NCBI GenBank assembly: GCA_022695795.1
Contig: MU404055.1
Location: forward strand, 62,001-126,000
Length of the DNA stretch: 64,000 nt
Source of the DNA: Biscogniauxia marginata
Lineage: Eukaryota; Ascomycota; Sordariomycetes; Xylariales; Xylariaceae
Direction: 5' to 3'
The position numbers and the translations under genes are program-made. The notes below the pieces were generated by a model. That model worked only from the letters and a program-made list of their open reading frames with translations. It was not told the origin of the DNA and searched no databases. Positions within the stretch are counted from its first letter, which is position 1, and every line of letters starts with the position of its first letter. Below, piece by piece: positions 11,170 through 21,472 of this stretch.

Positions 11170-12982
11170 GACAGGAAACGAGGTAGCGGCATTTCGCAAC
11201 GACGGGTAGCTATTTGCTGCTGCTACGCGGATAGTAATGACCAAAGAACACGACGACCTCATGGCGGACGGGAGGAGGAATTTACCACGCTGGGACGAGA
11301 CATCAAACAAATGGTGGACGACTAAAGGATGAAAAACGGAGAGACGAGAACGATGGATCGTGGATATGTCTTTGTGTCCCCGGTAATGACTTGACTACTA
11401 CTCTGCATGATATTTTTTTTTCTACTTCCACGTCTCTCTCGCCACGACATCGCACAGCAATACTTTCTCTATTCTGTTTCTTTTTTTTTCTTTCTTAGTC
11501 CTCTGCTATTACGAATTCTAGGGACGGTTCTGGTAAGGAAAGGGGGCCTTTGTACGCTGTCTGTGTTTATTGATATTGTTTTGTTTTGATTTTTATTTGC
11601 ATGCAGCAAGTTGACTTGTTTTGGTTGTTTATTTGATTTTCCTTCTGTCGAGACATTTGGAGGCGTCTTGCGAGTCCTTTTCCGCATCCATTAGAGCGAA
11701 AGGGGACGAGGATTCAAATTCGATTTTTCTTTGCCTTTCTCCTTTTCTCTCTCTCTCTCTCTTTTTCTCTCTTTGCTTTGGTTCTAGTTAATGACGAGGG
11801 AACTTAAAAGGGGCGAAAGGAAAGAAGACGAGTTACCAAAGGAGAGAGGAGAAGGAATAAAGTGTATCAAGGGTTCCAGTAACTACTACCTTACCTACTC
11901 TAGCCCGTTCTGTGCCATCGAAAGGCTGTAGCTGGTATGCAGTCAGCCCAGCCAGCTTTTTTTTTTTTCCTTTTCCATTCAGTCACAAAAAGTCAAAAAC
12001 CTCTTTCTACAAGACGTGTTTCGACATTGAGACGGACAAGGCAAGGCAAGGCAAGGCAGGGCAGGGGGCAGGGGGCAGGGGGCAGGGGGTAGATCGTTAG
12101 GGGGCGGTAACTCGTCTATGGATGGGAACGAGGGATTGTGGAAATAAGCAAAGCAATAACAACAACAAGAACCAAAGTGTATCAATCCAAGCCCTCCAAA
12201 GAAGGCAAAAATTCTTTTTTACATTTTCTCCCGATTACCGTTCGTATAAAAAAAAATTTTTTTGTTAAGGTGAGAGTGTGACAATTTATCTATGCCTTGT
12301 ATCGCTGTTGTTCTACTCCGCCATTCGCGTATAAACTATAATCATGCTTCGGTAGTAATAATCGAGATAGGCCGGTTTCAATCAAAAAAATAATTCTTTT
12401 TCAACAGCTATTGCTTGCCCCCTTGAATTTTGCCTGTGCCCGTGATGTTTTGCCTCGTCCGTATCTATGTATGTGTATGGAGGTTATGTGTGTGTACATA
12501 CGTATTGTAGTCATGCGATGCTCCCTTCCTCTAGCTTTTAGTACCTATGTAGGTACCTAGGTATGGATTATTTTCTTTTGCCTAGCCTGAGTTGAGGGCA
12601 TAAATTGTCGTCCAATCTCGCACTATGTTTGTTTTGCTGCGTTCGTTCATGGCCAATTAATCATAATCATGATCGTGTATGTACGTGACATACCGTACCG
12701 TATCGTACCCTACACAGCCACTCTCTCGCGCCGCTCTTTACGTGACATGACCCATGCGTCGGATATACAAACTCGTCAAACTAGAGGCGTGTTATAGTCA
12801 CCATACCTCCCTCCTCCAAACCTGTCTCCTAGGGGACTTGTGTGTCGAATAAGATAGATATTCGGCCACCCTGCCCTTGCCCTGCTCTGCCCTACCCTGG
12901 CCTCTGGTGAAGAGTTCTCGGATACTCGCTCACCAACTAAACCCCATTCAGTTCAATCAATCAATCAAACTTCCTCCAAAAC
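11170..12982. other. convergent spacer RHO4 / DAD1
   Basis: 1.8 kb between two 3' ends. Contains T-rich and CT-rich tracts (about 11407-11500 and 11730-11775) and a minisatellite at about 12038-12090. TACCTA/TAGGTA words occur near 12545-12565. No gene seen. Confidence 0.5.
12038..12090. repeat. minisatellite (GGCAA)n then (GGGGGCA)n
   Basis: Several tandem GGCAA units change into about four tandem GGGGGCA units, all purine-rich on the plus strand. Simple-sequence repeat in the spacer between RHO4 and DAD1; no function implied. Confidence 0.85.
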
Positions 12983-13621
12983 TCACTGCCCCGTCGTGGA
13001 TGGTTCGCCTTCTCCCTCGTGTTGCTGCTGCTGCTGTTTTTGTCCCTCGCCCTGATGACCTTCGCCGGCCTCGGCCTCGGCCTCCTTGCCCGGCTCGTCC
13101 TTGGCCATCACGTTCTCGAACTGCGACCACAGCGCCTCGACGGAGGAGAACTCGTTTCCGACCTGTATTGTGATGATATACATATATAATTTAATTAGCT
13201 TCGATTGGCCAAGTCCGATCATGGGGTCGGGTAAGGGAGGGGGGGCATGGAGTTTGCGTGTAGAACAGTAGACAGGTTGTCGTAGGTAACTTGGGACGTG
13301 TAAAAAAAATGAAATAAAGAATAATAAAATGAAATATTACGTACGGCGATGACGGCCTCGAGCGACCGGTTCAGCTTGTTGATGTTGGCGAGGACGTGCT
13401 CGAAGCTCTACATTTTTTTTTGTTTCTCTCGTAATCAGTTTTTTTCAACCGCCGGCTAAGGTTTTACCCTCCACGGTAAAACCAAAGTAGAAGAATATAT
13501 TTTTATATAAACGCACCATAGCTATCTCGCCGACCAGCGCCTCCCGCTGCTGCTCGAAGTACGTCTTCTCGCGGACGCCCGTGGAAGATGTCGAGCGCGC
13601 GTTGTTCGCCGACGAAGCCAT
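12983..13621 (-). CDS. DAD1: DASH complex subunit DAD1
   Basis: complement(join(12983..13162, 13345..13407, 13517..13621)), 115 residues, with introns of 182 and 109 nt. Exon 1 reads [13 protein letters not shown] then [19 protein letters not shown]; exon 2 [21 protein letters not shown]; exon 3 [19 protein letters not shown]. Together these are the conserved helical core of fungal Dad1. The DASH/Dam1 complex forms rings around spindle microtubules and couples kinetochores to them. The C-terminal 40 residues are Glu/Gln/Gly-rich and disordered (a run of Q), variable in the family. The middle exon is only 63 nt. The gene is in the same orientation as PPG1, about 1 kb downstream of it. Confidence 0.95.
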
Positions 13622-14668
13622 TTTTAAAGTTAAGACGGAGTCGGAAATTTCGTTCGTCTATCTTCTCGATCCTACTCTTTCTCTCCGGCGGCCAGGTCTA
13701 GATACCTAGGGGTAGGTAGATCGTCGCTGATGGAGATACGTACCTATGTAGGTAGGTGGTAGGTAACAGAGGGGGAAATCAGATGCAAGCAATGGATTGA
13801 AACATAGGACGGGAAAAAGATAAATGTCGCATGTACACCACATACAATGTACCTAATGTACTATGTATGTATATGTGTATGTATATGTAGGTATGAGGTA
13901 CATATGTAATGTACTGTAGGTCATGTAGGTTACGTTTCCGTTGCCGTGGACCTCAGTTTCCCAATAAATAAAAAGTGCATGTGAGTATGTACCTAGGAGA
14001 CGCGTTGTGACGCGCTGGAAAGGTCACAAATTGGCGGGGGTTTCCACCCAATTGGCTGCCCCTCCTTCCTTAAAACGTCATATCTCAGATCCGATTCGCT
14101 CCGCTAGGTTCCCCAACTCAGGTGAGTAGGTAGCAGCGGCTGAATATTGAAGGTGTGCCTTTTTTATTGCCATATAACTGAGCTCCACCAGGCTCGCTCT
14201 AGAAAATACCTACCAGGCAGGGCGCATTGCCAACTTGTAATACCATTATCTATAACTAGGTAACAACATCATTTTCTTATATTTAGCAGGTATCGTGAGA
14301 TTCGCCGCTTTCGTTTTTGACGGGGTACTTAGGAACGCATTCTACGAGGTCACGAAAAGACACACACATCATGATATTTGGGTTTCCATGTCTCATTTCC
14401 ACGGCACTGCCTCCAACGGCATATGTGCCTGACCATCTACTATACAACACGGTGACGAAGGGAGGCCGTACCACTAGTGTGGCGGTATCTCCCTTCGTCA
14501 CCGTGCAAAATTGGTGTCTATGTATGACCCGTGACGACGACCATGACCAAAATCAAATGCAATCATTAGCAAAATGTCCCATCCTTTCCCCTAAACGCCT
14601 TCGTGGTATCTCGTGACTAGAACCTTTGTAATAGAGAGGAAGAGAAGTTCATGTACAAATCAGTCATC
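13622..14668. other. DAD1 upstream / PPG1 downstream spacer
   Basis: Two dense TAGGTA/TACCTA and TATGTA patches lie at about 13700-13770 and 13830-13935, inside the likely DAD1 promoter. A CCAAT-type word occurs near 14050. A perfect inverted repeat is at 14448-14505 (separate entry). No gene seen. Confidence 0.5.
14448..14505. repeat. perfect 17-bp inverted repeat, 24-nt loop
   Basis: Left arm 14448-14464 (CACGGTGACGAAGGGAG) is the exact reverse complement of 14489-14505. The loop contains a further CCAC/GTGG pairing around CTAGT, so a cruciform or RNA hairpin with an internal bulge could form. It lies about 160 bp beyond the PPG1 stop codon, so it could sit in that transcript's 3' region. 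It is not a GC-stem-plus-T-run bacterial terminator. Confidence 0.9.
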
Positions 14669-16081
14669 TCATAGGAAATAGTCCGAGGGTCCACGTCGTC
14701 CGGCCGGCACGTGTCTCATGTCGTCTGGGACGGCAGAGAAGATGCTGAACTTAGGATCCAGGTTCTTGTCGACGCTCATGATCGAAGCGACGTTGCCGCA
14801 ACGATAGCAGTAGTTAGGCGCCGACCAGACCGTCACCACCGAGTTCTGCGGAAAATGATACTGTTCGATCGTGAGCAGATAAGCTTAGGCGGGAGTACGC
14901 ATGCATAGATAGCTAATATGTCTTACCTTGTAGCCCTCGTTCACGAGCTGATGTGCGCGAGCGATTAGCTTCAAGCCGTTGACGTGGTTGAATTCCGTGG
15001 CGACCTTGTCTCCAAACAGCCAACCCGCGCCGCGCGGACTGATAGCCCACGTCTCCACGTCCTCCGGGTCGCTCCAGACGAGATCGCAAAAGGCACCCTC
15101 ATGAGGAATCTCCTGGGCTCGCGCAACCACACGGATCTGGTCGATTGTACGGATCTCGGGGCTGAGGCCACCGTGGACGCAGAGGATCTCGCCGTCGATG
15201 ATGGCAGCTAGCACGAGGAAATCGAACACCTGGCAGCACGCCTTCCAGACGGACGAGTTGCCGTACTTCTGTTGGCATTCCTCGTAGAAGCCGTACACCT
15301 GCGTGATCTGTCGAGACTCGTGGTTGCCACGCACGAGGACAATTCGATCCGGGTACCTTACATTATACGTTAGCGCTAATCGCGTGCATGCACGATTTTG
15401 AATGAAACTCACTTGGCCTTTAAGCACATTAGTAATGTGAATGTCTCGAGACTGAAATAACCACGGTCGACGAAGTCGCCAAGGAACACGAAGCGGGTGT
15501 CAGCCCCGTTGACTGGCCGCGCAATATCGTCCGAAGTCGGTCGAGAAGAGCTGTTGGGCTCGGTAGCTTCATCGTCATCATCCTCCGCAGCGGTAGGCTC
15601 ATCACTAGCACTACTCTCTTCCGCACTCTTCGTCTTCTTGATCTTCTTCTTAAGTTTCGGGTTGGTGATTTCGGTAGGCGGTTCGATGTCGGCTGAGGTA
15701 ATGACTGTGGTCGCGGTCGCGGGAGCTTCTGTAGCCGGTTGGCCAGGCATGCCGCCACTGACTCGGAATAGTTCGAGCAAGTCATAGAACTGGCCGTGGA
15801 TGTCGCCGCAGATAGTGACCGGAGTGATGACGGGCTGAATATTGGATTCTAAAGTGGGATAACGAGTTAGATATATATTGCTTATTAAGTCTCGGGGGCC
15901 AAGAGATTGGCGAAAACATGCCTTCCATCAACACTTCTTTGACCATCTCACAAAGTTCCTTCATGACCGGCTCAGGAAGATAGTGGCATTGCTTAGCTTC
16001 CTCGAGCCACTCGTCCAGATCAGCGCCAGAAGTCAGCTTCGCTGGGCCCGGCTTGGGGACCGCGGCGCGATTAGATCCCAT
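14669..16081 (-). CDS. PPG1: PP2A-like serine/threonine phosphatase catalytic subunit, Ppg1 type
   Basis: complement(join(14669..14860, 14927..15356, 15413..15848, 15922..16081)), 405 residues from the conservative start. Metallophosphatase motifs: GDIHGQ (residues 68-73), GDFVDRG (177-183; Y to F in the usual GDYVDRG), RGNHES, and VHGGLSP. The C-terminus ends DYFL, the carboxymethylated PP2A-type tail. About 80 extra residues (89-170), with a Lys-rich and then an acidic run, sit between the first two motifs. Such phosphatases act with STRIPAK (Neurospora PPG-1) in hyphal fusion and development. Intron 1 has a GC donor (gcatgt at 15921), the only join that restores MEESNIQP; introns 2 and 3 are GT-AG. 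The frame stays open upstream to an ATG at 16528 (separate entry). Confidence 0.92.
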
Positions 16082-16528
16082 TGTGCTATCAGCGGTTGCG
16101 GAAATGTCGGCGAGAGTACCAGTCGGCGGGGGTGTGAATACTGATCTACGGAGAGGGCTGCTCTGGTTCAAGGGCGTGTTTTCGGTGTGATTCGAGTGCT
16201 CGAGTGCAGATCTGCAGAAGGAGTTCAACACAGCGGCAAGTAGTCCGAAAAGAATCAAGAAGGTAATCGAAAAGAAAAACACCCAGTTCTGTTTCAGGAA
16301 GAGGCTGTATCGGGCGCAAGTTCGTCGGATACGACCGTCATTCGGAACTTGGGCCTCTAGGTGTGGACCGGCGCGGTAGATCTCACCGATGGTTTGCAGT
16401 TCAATATCGTCGCTATCCTCTTGTGCCTGTGCTCTAGAGGGCCGGGGTCCTCGAAGCGGTGCAAGCAGAGCTCGCACAAGGGTGACGGGGTTGGCCTTCG
16501 AGACCATTTGGACCCAGAGCCAGGCCAT
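16082..16528 (-). other. in-frame N-terminal extension of PPG1 with a predicted membrane helix
   Basis: The PPG1 frame is open for 149 codons upstream of the family-like start, to an ATG at 16528. The extension would hold an Arg/Pro-rich segment, an acidic stretch (EDSDDIELQ), then a positively flanked hydrophobic run of about 23 residues (FFFSITFLILFGLLAAV, extension residues about 82-104) and a Ser/Pro-rich linker. If translated, it would make a 554-residue membrane-anchored phosphatase. Alternatively it is 5' UTR or a chance open frame. No splice site or stop separates it from the catalytic part. Confidence 0.45.
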
Positions 16529-17869
16529 ATTCGGATACGGGTATATCGGTTAGAGCGATTTTCCAGAGACTTGCAGTAAACCGAGGGAGGGAAGGAGAAT
16601 GTGGTTGAGGAGAGAATCGCTTAGAACAATATTCTCTAGTGGTGGATGCAGCCAAGTGGTGCTTATGAAGTAAAACGGTGTGCAGGAAAACCCAGTTTAG
16701 GAACTATTCTGGGGGGTGTGCAATTAAGCGGCTTTTGGAAGAATACTTTTGTGGGTCATGTCCGCCTACAACAACTTTTGGAGTCATGTGCAATTAAACG
16801 AATACTACTGGACGGAGGAGGGGTAGAATTATGGGGCATGTTGATTTGGAGCGAACTTTTGGATGCTGGCTCACTACCTATCCAGCCATGTACATAAGTG
16901 TTTAGTATTATTAGAGGTAGCTCTATAGGGCACGGCTGTTGACTCTATAGTGTGCTGTTACGAGAGTTCACCAAAGGAGATGCAAGAATAAATATTTTTG
17001 CGAGTGAAGATTAATCACGCTTACTGAGCTTGATGTGCAGATCTTATTACACAGGTTCCCGGTAGGATCGTGTATTGACTTACACCATAATTGATGATAT
17101 TAATGAGTTTACAATGGACAATTGGTGTAAGATATGTAGATAATTGGGCAACAAGGACTGCTTTCAGGTCTATCCTACATATGTTTTCTTGATTATTGTA
17201 TATATAAGGTATATATACAGCTGTCCTTGTGGAGGTAGGTGAATCAATGAAGTGAAGAGAAAGAGCATGGCCTTCTACATAATGATCGCTTAGGTGCTAC
17301 CTACCTACAAAATAGATAGTGAGATAAAATTATGTTTTCCATATGACAGGTACATACCTAGGTACAATAGGGTGGGTACCTATGTACCTATGTACCTTAT
17401 GTATGTACCCACGACCCATATAAGCCCCCCACTGTTAGTCTACATTCTAGCAACTAATCCTCCACAATACAACTACAGAATGAGGTTCACCATAAACCGT
17501 AAGCATCGCCTAACAGATTGGTAGCATCTTTCCAGTGTCAAGTAGACACATTCGGATGCTGTCTTGCTTTGGGTTTTCGTGACCTTATCGAATTTCTCGT
17601 TGGCACATTATTGGAAGGATTCATATCCAACCCAGTATCTCGTCTCTGGTCGCTCGTGAGAACACGACACACCTACGAACCTCGAGAATCTTCAACTTCA
17701 GGCCCTCAGTCCACTTCCATCACTTCCAGTAACTTCTCATGTCGGCATTTCTTCGCGCCACCCAACGACCCCGACAGCGGAGCGCAAGACATTGAAGGCC
17801 TTTGTGCTTCGGAGCTTTTTCGTATCACGAAACATCTTTCGAGGAGCCCGAGTCACCTCGCCAAGCAGA
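16529..17869. promoter_or_regulatory. divergent upstream region PPG1 / UPF3
   Basis: No gene recognised. Contains a TACCTACCTAC / GGTACCTATGTACC patch at about 17295-17410, and a CT-rich leader before UPF3. Two frames overlapping the UPF3 start (17518-18087 and 17792-18154) are taken as leader or overlap noise. A near-repeat (CTTTTGGA with GTGCAATTAA) appears at about 16720-16800. Confidence 0.45.
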
Positions 17870-19799
17870 ATGACGTCCAACACGGCCCCGCGCAAATCCA
17901 ACGGGGTGTTGCCTGTCAGCACCAGTCAAGTCGCAAACGAAACCCCGAAGGCTTCCAAGGCGAAGGCCCCAGCCCAAGGCAAGAAGGTCATCATCCGTCG
18001 CTTGCCTCCTGGAATGACATCGGAGGAGTTCGACACAATCCTGGGGGACGAATGGAAGGCTGGCAATGGAAAGGTCAACTGGGCTAGGTTTCATGAAGGT
18101 GAAATATCTAATGAGTTAGTATTCCACTTTGCGACATTCACATGGCCGATCTAATCCTTCGATCTCTAGCCCATCGAACCCATCTCTACCCGCACGATGT
18201 TATCTTCATGTCACGCGCATCGACGATATCCCTATCTTAGCTGATACGGTCCAGAAACTGACATGGGAAGATGCGAAGCATACCGCCAACGACCCAGCTC
18301 TCGTCGGACCCCCGTACCTAGAGACTGCACCCTACCAGAAGATCCCAACGACTAAGCGACGTACGGACCCCAGACAAGGAACCATCGACCAAGATCCGGA
18401 TTTCATGGCCTTCCTCAGCAGCCTTACACAAGACCCCGTCGCCAAAGAGACCGATAGTGAAGCAGTAACTGACGATGCGAACAAGGCCGACGTAAAGGTC
18501 ACCACAACACCCTTGATCGAATATCTTAAGGAGAAGAAGGCGAACAAGACCAAAGAGTCGGCCAATGCCAAGGGCGGAAAGCATGCTCGCCATGAGTCGC
18601 AGGGTGGTAAGGGTAAAGAGGATTCTAAGAAGAAGGGCAAGGAATACAAGGCCGAAAAGGCCGAAAAGTCTGCTGAAAAGGAGAAGGATAAGGCGAAGGA
18701 GCCGGTGAAACTGCTCACCAAGAAGGCAGCAGCCCAGGAAGCAGCAGAGGCAGCTAAATCTGTCGCTAGCCAGATTGCTACGGGCAAGCAGGCTGAAGAA
18801 GCAGCACCTAAGAGCCGACGTGCCAACATTGCTGCTGCAGCTAAGATCTTGCAACGTGACCTCGGTCTTAGTCCTGGAAGCGCACATAGGAGGGCTCGTC
18901 AGGATGCGGCCAAGGCCGAAGCAGCAGCGAAGGTCGACACAGGCAAGGAGAAGGAGACTAAAGAGCCGGCTCCTAGCGGTCTGGCTGGCCCAAGTCAGTC
19001 AGCATCTCCAGTGCCCCCTTCCACACCGACCGCGCCGAAAGCTCAGGCAGCGGAGAGCTCTCGACGATCTCGAGGTTCAAAGGTAGCAAAGCAAAACACC
19101 TCTAGTGATCACGCAAAGGGAAAGGGGGGCGATACCCCGAACACTGGCAACACCAAGTCAACACCTACAACCCCGCCCGTCATCTTGAAACGAAAGGATG
19201 ACACCACCTCCACCACACTAGCCTCAACAGCCTCAACGGCATCCTCAGCAACGCCCGCTACACCAGCACCTCCCACAGGCCCGAAAGCCGCCGCCGGAAA
19301 GGCTGCGGGCACCGGAAAGGGGGCTTCGACTACACAGAAGAAAGGATCTAGTCAGCCATTGGTTACTGCAGGCGCGACGCGTGCTTTTGTCAAGCATGCC
19401 AACCCCTCACAAGGTGTTACGGAGGCTCTTCTCAAGCAGGCAATGGAAGTATTCGGCGCTGTTACATTTGTTGAAATCGACAAAAGAAAGGGTTTTGCTT
19501 ATGTGGACTTTGGGGATCACGACGGACTCGTCAAAGCCATTACCTCGAGCCCCATATCCGTTGCACAGGGCACAGTACAGGTTCTGGAGCGAAAAGAGAC
19601 TAAGAAAACAGCCGCAGCAACTCCGAGTCAACCGTCAAGTGATAAGGCCAGCGAAAGCCAATCAGATCGCCCCAAGCGAGGGGGTCGTGGCAGAGGACGA
19701 CGAGGTGGAAATACCGCTAACAGTAGTAACGGCACCGCGGAGGCGGCAGGGCCATCAGCACCACCAGCTGAAAGCAACACTGCAGCCAGCACTGGATGA
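17870..19799 (+). CDS. UPF3: nonsense-mediated decay factor Upf3
   Basis: join(17870..18114, 18170..19799), 624 residues. The 55-nt intron (gttagt donor, ctaatc branch, ctctag acceptor) restores EGEISNDPSNPSLPARCYLHV, the core of the Smg4/Upf3 RRM-like domain that starts at KKVIIRRLPPGMTSEEF (about residue 38). Upf3 bridges the exon-junction complex or terminating ribosome to Upf2/Upf1 in mRNA surveillance. After a Lys/Glu-rich coiled-coil-like middle and a Thr/Pro/Ala-rich linker comes a second RRM-like unit (about 483-560; FVKHANPSQGVTEALLKQAM...GFAYVDF) and an Arg/Gly-rich tail. Start: the ATG at 17870 gives the usual short N-terminus; an in-frame ATG at 17792 would add 26 hydrophobic/basic residues. 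Confidence 0.95.
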
Positions 19800-20797
19800 A
19801 AAGGACCATTCAACTTTTGGTTGCCATTTTATGGCTGGTAGGGTCGAGGTACAGCAACACACATGTGCCTTGCCACTAGTTGAACTACTTAATCTCTTAT
19901 TGACCGCCTCGTAATATCACCTAAAACGGGTGGACACGTAGGACTATGTTAGAGGGGTTAAGTAAGATCTGAATATACTAGATCCAGAGAGATGCTATAG
20001 CTACCAATGGGTTGAGTCGCCAATAGCCTATACAACTACTAATTTGGCCAGGACCCTCAGATGCACGGGCAGGGCGAATCAGAAGGGATCTAGGTAAGGC
20101 TTGTATCTTTGAGCTAGCTATCTGATGGCCGGCCTCGATTTGGATTTTCAAGTTTCCATCGAGTACTCCGGACTCCTAAGGGGCCTACATGTACCTTCTA
20201 TGGAGTGCTTCTCATCTTTGCGGAGTTCTTGCAACGCCAGTCCCGGAAGACTGCAAGGTCACGGACTTGAGGAGGCATTGTTAGGAATAGCCGAGGAGCG
20301 GCTAATTTGTTAGGCCCCCAGATCAGGACCATCATTAGTCCTAGAATTCTAAAGCATCATCAATACAACGTACACCCCGTTTGATCGCCCATTCACTGTG
20401 AAATGACAGCAAGTTGACTTCAAAAACACCGAGTTGAATCAGGTCTAATTGGGGTCACTCCAAACATCGATGACGATCCTTAATACTTGTACTTCTATTT
20501 ATACCCGACATAATGATTATAGAACTTGGTAGCCTGCTTGTCTCCTTCCCGAAGCGCCTCCTCGTTGCTTCAATTCCGTATGCTCCGTGCTATCACCGCG
20601 GCTAGAATCCGAGGCCAGTCTAGGCTAGAGACAATGAAGCTATCATCGATGTGATATTTGAGCATCACCTTATTTTGTTCGTCATTAAATATCCCCCGTT
20701 TTATATATTAACCCGTACATTTCACATACAGTTCTCTTGAGAACAAACAAGTACACCTAATTGTCTATCTACCCGGAAAGGGGGTGGGATAGTGGCT
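19800..20797. other. intergenic behind UPF3
   Basis: No intact gene. On the minus strand about 20500-20690 reads as protein-like text (VMLKYHIDDSFIVSSLDW, then NEEALREGDKQATKFYNHYVGYK after one stop); it may be a relic of an unidentified gene. A 62-codon plus-strand frame at 20125-20313 has no recognised feature. Confidence 0.35.
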
Positions 20798-21055
20798 AGG
20801 ATATTTATCACTGGTTTCGCCGACAGCCTAGATCTATGATCCGTGAAGGCGCTCGTCCAGCGCGGCCACGACCGTCTGCCTGCACGCGCGCAACGCCCAG
20901 CGCGCGGGGAGGGCGGAGGGTAGGAGTGTCCGGTACTAGTACAAGAGTCGCGAGAGGAGCTAAAGAAGGCAGCGGGTTACGAGGAGATACAGGGGAAGTT
21001 AGTTCGGAGACTGGAGGAGATATCGGGGGGTGTGAAGCTGCATCTGAGTGACTGA
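20798..21055 (+). pseudogene. short-chain dehydrogenase (SDR) relic with internal deletion
   Basis: The frame opens RIFITGFADSLDL, resembling the xxxITGxxxGLGL nucleotide-binding loop, then after a stop continues SVKALVQRGHD. A +1 shift then gives VCLHARNAQRA, the beta-2/alpha-2 part of SDR proteins (HARN motif). Directly after this comes an open frame ending QGKLVRRLEEISGGVKLHL and TGA at 21053-21055, which fits the far C-terminus of the same family. The central catalytic region (YxxxK) is absent, so about 150-170 residues appear deleted. This DNA is much more GC-rich than its surroundings. Pseudogene by one stop, one shift and a deletion. Confidence 0.55.
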
Positions 21056-21472
21056 GCCTCCGTCTCCGAATACTTCTATAGGGTATATACAACTCGTGTA
21101 GGACGAAGTTTCAGTGATATTTAGGCTGGAATTGTTCCAAAATTGACGGTTTGGAATGCCGGGATCCTACTTTTACACGCAGTTATCTTTCCCTCGTCAT
21201 TACGGTTCTTTGTTTCTTCGTAACTCATGGCCCTGGTTTGTCCCTCATCTCTTTGTTCTGAGTGAATCCCTTAGTCCAACATAACCTCACTATGAACTAA
21301 CGGGCCCGAATGACAAGCGCCATAAATTCACTTATTGTTTTGCAAAAAAACTATTTCATGACCTTCGCAACTCTGACGCCTGCTTAGCATTCATTTTCTA
21401 GCGCATCGGTTCTCTAGGTCTAATTCCAGGTATATCCTACAAGTAATTTCCAGCTATCCCAGCACTGCAGCT
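21056..21472. other. upstream region of the membrane-protein gene
   Basis: About 420 bp without a gene; presumably holds the promoter and leader of the gene at 21473. Confidence 0.4.

Noticed and set aside
10546..11310. 254-codon minus-strand frame opposite RHO4
   Set aside because: Runs straight across a RHO4 intron and is explained by the complementary codons of the GTPase.
17518..18087. 189-codon plus-strand frame overlapping the UPF3 start
   Set aside because: Out of frame with UPF3, reads low-information text and crosses the UPF3 first exon; taken as chance.
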